A program made the translations under genes and the position numbers. This document shows, in pieces, positions 22,681 to 25,173 of a stretch of DNA of 25,173 bases. Source of the DNA: Thermoplasmatota archaeon (GTDB lineage: Archaea > Thermoplasmatota > Penumbrarchaeia > Penumbrarchaeales > Penumbrarchaeaceae); contig JAFGJI010000056.1 in assembly GCA_016929175.1 (NCBI GenBank), forward strand, positions 1 through 25,173. Reading direction: 5' to 3'. Every line of letters starts with the position of its first letter. The first letter of the stretch is position 1. A model generated the notes under the pieces. That model saw only the letters and a program-made list of their open reading frames with translations, did not search any database and was not told where the DNA came from.

Positions 22681-24521
22681 TGGAGCCGTACCTGCTTTTT
22701 TCCAGGGATACCAGGTCCATAGTCTTCAACATGCAGACAAGGGCTGTACAGCGAATGCTGGACTTCGATTATCTTTCCGGAAGGAACAAGCCTTCCGTCG
22801 CTGCAATAGTCAATCCCGGCAACTCCGGAACACATAAAGCCCATTGGGGCAAGGGAGAGGTCCTGATACCCATATACCCCTCCATACAGGCTGCAACGGA
22901 TGCCAACAGCGATATAGACGTGATGGTGAACTTCGCGTCCTTCAGGTCCGCGTACGCCACCACGAAGGAAGCCCTGCTCAACAAACAGATAAGGGTGGTG
23001 GCGGTCATCGCCGAGGGAGTCCCCGAGAGAAAGGCCAGAGAACTTGCCCATCTTTCCAGGAAACTGAAGAAGATCATCATCGGTCCGGCAACCGTCGGGG
23101 CGGTCGGGGCAGGTGCCTTCAAGGTGGGCAACACGGGAGGTACCATCGATAACATAAAAGAACAAAAGCTCTACAGGAGAGGTTCGGTGGGACTCGTAAC
23201 CAAATCCGGGGGCCTCCTCAACGAGATGTTCAACATAGTATCGCACAATACCGACGGGATATTCGAGGGGGTTGCCATCGGAGGGGATAAATATCCCGGA
23301 TCGGGCCTGATCGACCATCTGCTCAGATACGAGGCAAATCCCAAGATAAAGATGATGGTCGCCCTGGGAGAACTGGGAGGTGATGAGGAGTATAAAGTGG
23401 TCGATGCGGTCAACAGGGGACTCCTTACCAAACCCATCGTTTTCTGGGTCATGGGAACGTGCTCCAAGATGTTCCCGGCCGGCGTCCAGTTCGGTCACGC
23501 TGGCGCAAAGGCCGGTGCCGAGGCGGAGACCGCCGATGCCAAGAACAAGGCCTTGAAGAAGGCCGGTGTTATCGTCCCGAACTCGTTCGATACACTGGGA
23601 GACGAGATAGCCAGAACCTTCATCAAACTCAAGGACGAGGGCAAGATCACCCCGATAGAGGAGCCCCGGGAGATACCAAACATACCCATGGACTATGCGG
23701 ATGCTCTCAAGAAGGGAATCATACGTAAGCCCACCTCGTTCATAAGCACCGTCGCCGATGACAGGGGTGAGGAGGTCAACTATGGCGGATATCCGATATC
23801 GGAGATCGTTCATTCAGGGGGAAAGATAGGTGACGTGATATCCCTTCTGTGGTTCGGCCGGAGGTTCCCGAAATGGGCAACCGATTTCATGGAGATGGCC
23901 CTGATGATAGTTGCGGACCACGGACCAGCAGTTTCAGGAGCACACAACGCCATCATCGCTTCCAGGGCCGGAAAGGACCTGATCTCCTGCCTTTGCTCGG
24001 GCCTTCTCACCATCGGACCGAGGTTCGGAGGCGCCATAGATGACTGTGCAAAGTTCATGAGCGAGGCCTTCGGCCGCGGTCTTTCACCCAGGGATTTCGT
24101 TTCCGAGATGAAGGACAGGAATGTGAAGATACCAGGCATAGGCCACAGAGTGAAGTCACTGGAAAATCCCGACGGGAGGGTCACTCTGCTGATCGAGTAT
24201 GCAAGGAAGAAATTCCCAAGGGCGGACCTTCTGGATTATGCTCTTGGTGTTCAGGCGGTCACCACACAGAAGAAGTCGAACCTCATATTGAATGTGGACG
24301 GGACGATAGGGGTCCTCATGGTGGACATGCTTCGAGGGGTTGGATACTTTGATGACGACGAGGTCAAAAGGATAGTCAACCTCGGTTATCTGAACGGTTT
24401 CTTCGTCCTGGGCAGGTCCATCGGCCTCATCGGACATGCACTGGACCAGAAGAGACTGAACGAGAGGTTGTACCGGCATCCGTGGGAGGATATACTCTAC
24501 ATGGTCGAGAGAAAGGAATGA
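22680..24521 (+). CDS. aclA: ATP-citrate lyase, large subunit
   Basis: This subunit carries the phosphohistidine and the citryl-CoA cleaving domain. In the 613-residue protein the first half is a succinyl-CoA-synthetase-alpha-like CoA-binding and ligase domain with GGTIDN, LGELGGDEE and the active QFGHAGA (His273). The second half (about 340-613) is a citrate-synthase-like lyase domain with DHGPAVSGAHN (His414, His422), FGGAIDD, GIGHRVKS (His489) and NVDGTIGVLMVDM, ending LYRHPWEDILY as in plant and bacterial enzymes. The gene order aclB-aclA with a one-base overlap (TGATG) is that of rTCA bacteria. All key residues are present, so the enzyme should be active. Direction of the wider pathway (reductive TCA or cytosolic acetyl-CoA supply) cannot be settled here. 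Confidence 0.95.
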   Translation: MEPYLLFSRDTRSIVFNMQTRAVQRMLDFDYLSGRNKPSVAAIVNPGNSGTHKAHWGKGEVLIPIYPSIQAATDANSDIDVMVNFASFRSAYATTKEALLNKQIRVVAVIAEGVPERKARELAHLSRKLKKIIIGPATVGAVGAGAFKVGNTGGTIDNIKEQKLYRRGSVGLVTKSGGLLNEMFNIVSHNTDGIFEGVAIGGDKYPGSGLIDHLLRYEANPKIKMMVALGELGGDEEYKVVDAVNRGLLTKPIVFWVMGTCSKMFPAGVQFGHAGAKAGAEAETADAKNKALKKAGVIVPNSFDTLGDEIARTFIKLKDEGKITPIEEPREIPNIPMDYADALKKGIIRKPTSFISTVADDRGEEVNYGGYPISEIVHSGGKIGDVISLLWFGRRFPKWATDFMEMALMIVADHGPAVSGAHNAIIASRAGKDLISCLCSGLLTIGPRFGGAIDDCAKFMSEAFGRGLSPRDFVSEMKDRNVKIPGIGHRVKSLENPDGRVTLLIEYARKKFPRADLLDYALGVQAVTTQKKSNLILNVDGTIGVLMVDMLRGVGYFDDDEVKRIVNLGYLNGFFVLGRSIGLIGHALDQKRLNERLYRHPWEDILYMVERKE

Positions 24522-24620
24522 AGGTCCGGTATCGACCGAGCAGGTCCATAGCCTATCTCGGTCCAACACCTCCAGGAGCCATATCGGAAAGGATCTCAAC
24601 CTTGAAAAATAATGTTAAAA

Positions 24621-24657
24621 GAAAAAAAGGGGCGCATCGGGAACACCGGTGCGCTCC
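24621..24657 (-). terminator. Terminator between convergent aclA and icd
   Basis: GGGGCGCATCGG (24629-24640) pairs with CCGGTGCGCTCC (24646-24657), a 12-bp stem with two wobbles in plus-strand RNA (two mismatches in minus-strand RNA) and a five-base loop. On the minus strand a TTTTTTTC run (24621-24628) follows at once, fitting termination of icd; the stem may also end aclBA. Confidence 0.6.
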
Positions 24658-24672
24658 TGAAGTCCTTTCTTC

Positions 24673-25173
24673 TCATCCCCTGATACCCTGGTCCAATCTG
24701 GATCTCACAGCGTCGATCCATTCCTCCGAGAGGTAGACCTTTTCCGGTGCCGGCACCGATAGCCTTGCCAGGTCCCCGGTCATGATGCCGGATTCTATCA
24801 TATCAAGGACCACCTTCTCAAGACGGTCAGCGAACTCGCAGGCCTCCGGGGTCCCATCGAGCTCACCTCTCTTTCTGATCGCACCCGTCCAAGCAAAGAT
24901 GGACGCCACCGAGTTCGTGGAGGTCGGCTCTCCCTTGAGGTGCTTGTAGTAGTGTTTCTGGACCGTACCGTGGGCGGCCTCGTACTCGAAGTACCCCTGA
25001 GGGGAAACCAGAACGGATGTCATCATTGCAAGGCTACCGAAAGCGGATGCAAGCATGTCGGACATGACATCGCCATCGTAGTTCTTGCATGCCCAGAGGA
25101 CACCCCCCTCGGACCTCATGATCCGGGCAACGGCATCGTCTATGAGAGTGTAGAAGAAGGTAATTCCGGCCTC
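24673..25173 (-). CDS. icd: NADP-type isocitrate dehydrogenase, C-terminal part
   Basis: The last 166 codons of isocitrate dehydrogenase are visible; the N-terminus lies beyond the right edge. The reading frame stays open to 25173 (EAGITFFYTLIDDAVARIMR upstream of the first internal ATG). Diagnostic blocks are WACKNYDGDVMSDMLASAFGSLAMMTSV, EAAHGTVQKHYYKHLKGE with TSTNSVASIFAWTGAIRKRGELDG, and ESGIMTGDLARL. These match the eukaryote-like homodimeric NADP isocitrate dehydrogenase (type II) rather than the E. coli type. The enzyme interconverts isocitrate and 2-oxoglutarate plus CO2. It converges on aclBA, so the two could share a role in citrate metabolism. Confidence 0.93.
   Translation of the reverse strand, partial: EAGITFFYTLIDDAVARIMRSEGGVLWACKNYDGDVMSDMLASAFGSLAMMTSVLVSPQGYFEYEAAHGTVQKHYYKHLKGEPTSTNSVASIFAWTGAIRKRGELDGTPEACEFADRLEKVVLDMIESGIMTGDLARLSVPAPEKVYLSEEWIDAVRSRLDQGIRG

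Noticed and set aside
22608..23813. A 401-codon open frame on the minus strand across aclA
   Set aside because: It is the antisense shadow of a well conserved subunit, with no recognisable motif and no ribosome binding site logic.
1..25173. Defence system, prophage or mobile element
   Set aside because: No nuclease-helicase, reverse transcriptase, integrase, transposase or terminal repeat pair was seen; the genes are metabolic, transport and regulatory.

Overview
The window looks like chromosomal DNA of an archaeon, most likely a Thermoplasmatota-type euryarchaeon. The reasons are TATA-box promoters at about archaeal spacing, GGAGG ribosome binding sites with roughly 7-8 base spacing and some TTG starts, a PAS protein with an N-terminal helix-turn-helix instead of a histidine kinase, a membrane-anchored C25 protease with Ig-like repeats, and an archaeal SpoVT/AbrB-type regulator. 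The lineage call is inference. I see no tRNA, rRNA, CRISPR array, insertion sequence or phage gene.

Region 1 (1-4054, all minus strand) is a sulfate activation and transfer cluster. In transcription order it holds a small PAPS-type sulfotransferase, a ribbon-helix-helix regulator, ATP sulfurylase (sat), a DHH phosphoesterase, APS kinase (cysC) and the N-terminal part of an SLC13/DASS-type anion permease that runs off the window edge. Together these could import sulfate, make PAPS, transfer the sulfuryl group and possibly clear the PAP by-product. No APS, PAPS or sulfite reductase is visible, which favours sulfation over sulfur assimilation. The promoter of the regulator-led operon carries three 10-bp direct repeats that are a plausible operator.

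Region 2 (4250-9069, plus) is a tightly overlapping ABC-2 exporter operon of ATPase, permease with a large outside domain, ATPase and permease, followed by a small AbrB-fold regulator with its own TATA box. Downstream, at 9147-9227, is a strong candidate structured non-coding RNA (three-way junction) with a promoter-like element upstream.

Region 3 (9388-14241) holds a five-PAS HTH regulator (minus), divergent from mannose-1-phosphate guanylyltransferase (manC), then a MntP-type manganese exporter and an isochorismatase-family hydrolase.

Region 4 (14251-19716, minus) holds a 1343-residue secreted, membrane-anchored gingipain-like C25 protease and a phenylacetate-CoA ligase family enzyme. Region 5 (19984-25173) holds an unrecognised polytopic membrane protein, the two-gene ATP-citrate lyase operon (aclB-aclA), and convergent to it the C-terminal part of NADP-type isocitrate dehydrogenase. 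The pairing of citrate lyase with isocitrate dehydrogenase points to citrate-derived acetyl-CoA metabolism or a reductive TCA branch.

Several genes have apparent N-terminal extensions that cover their own TATA box or lack family similarity. For these I give corrected starts.
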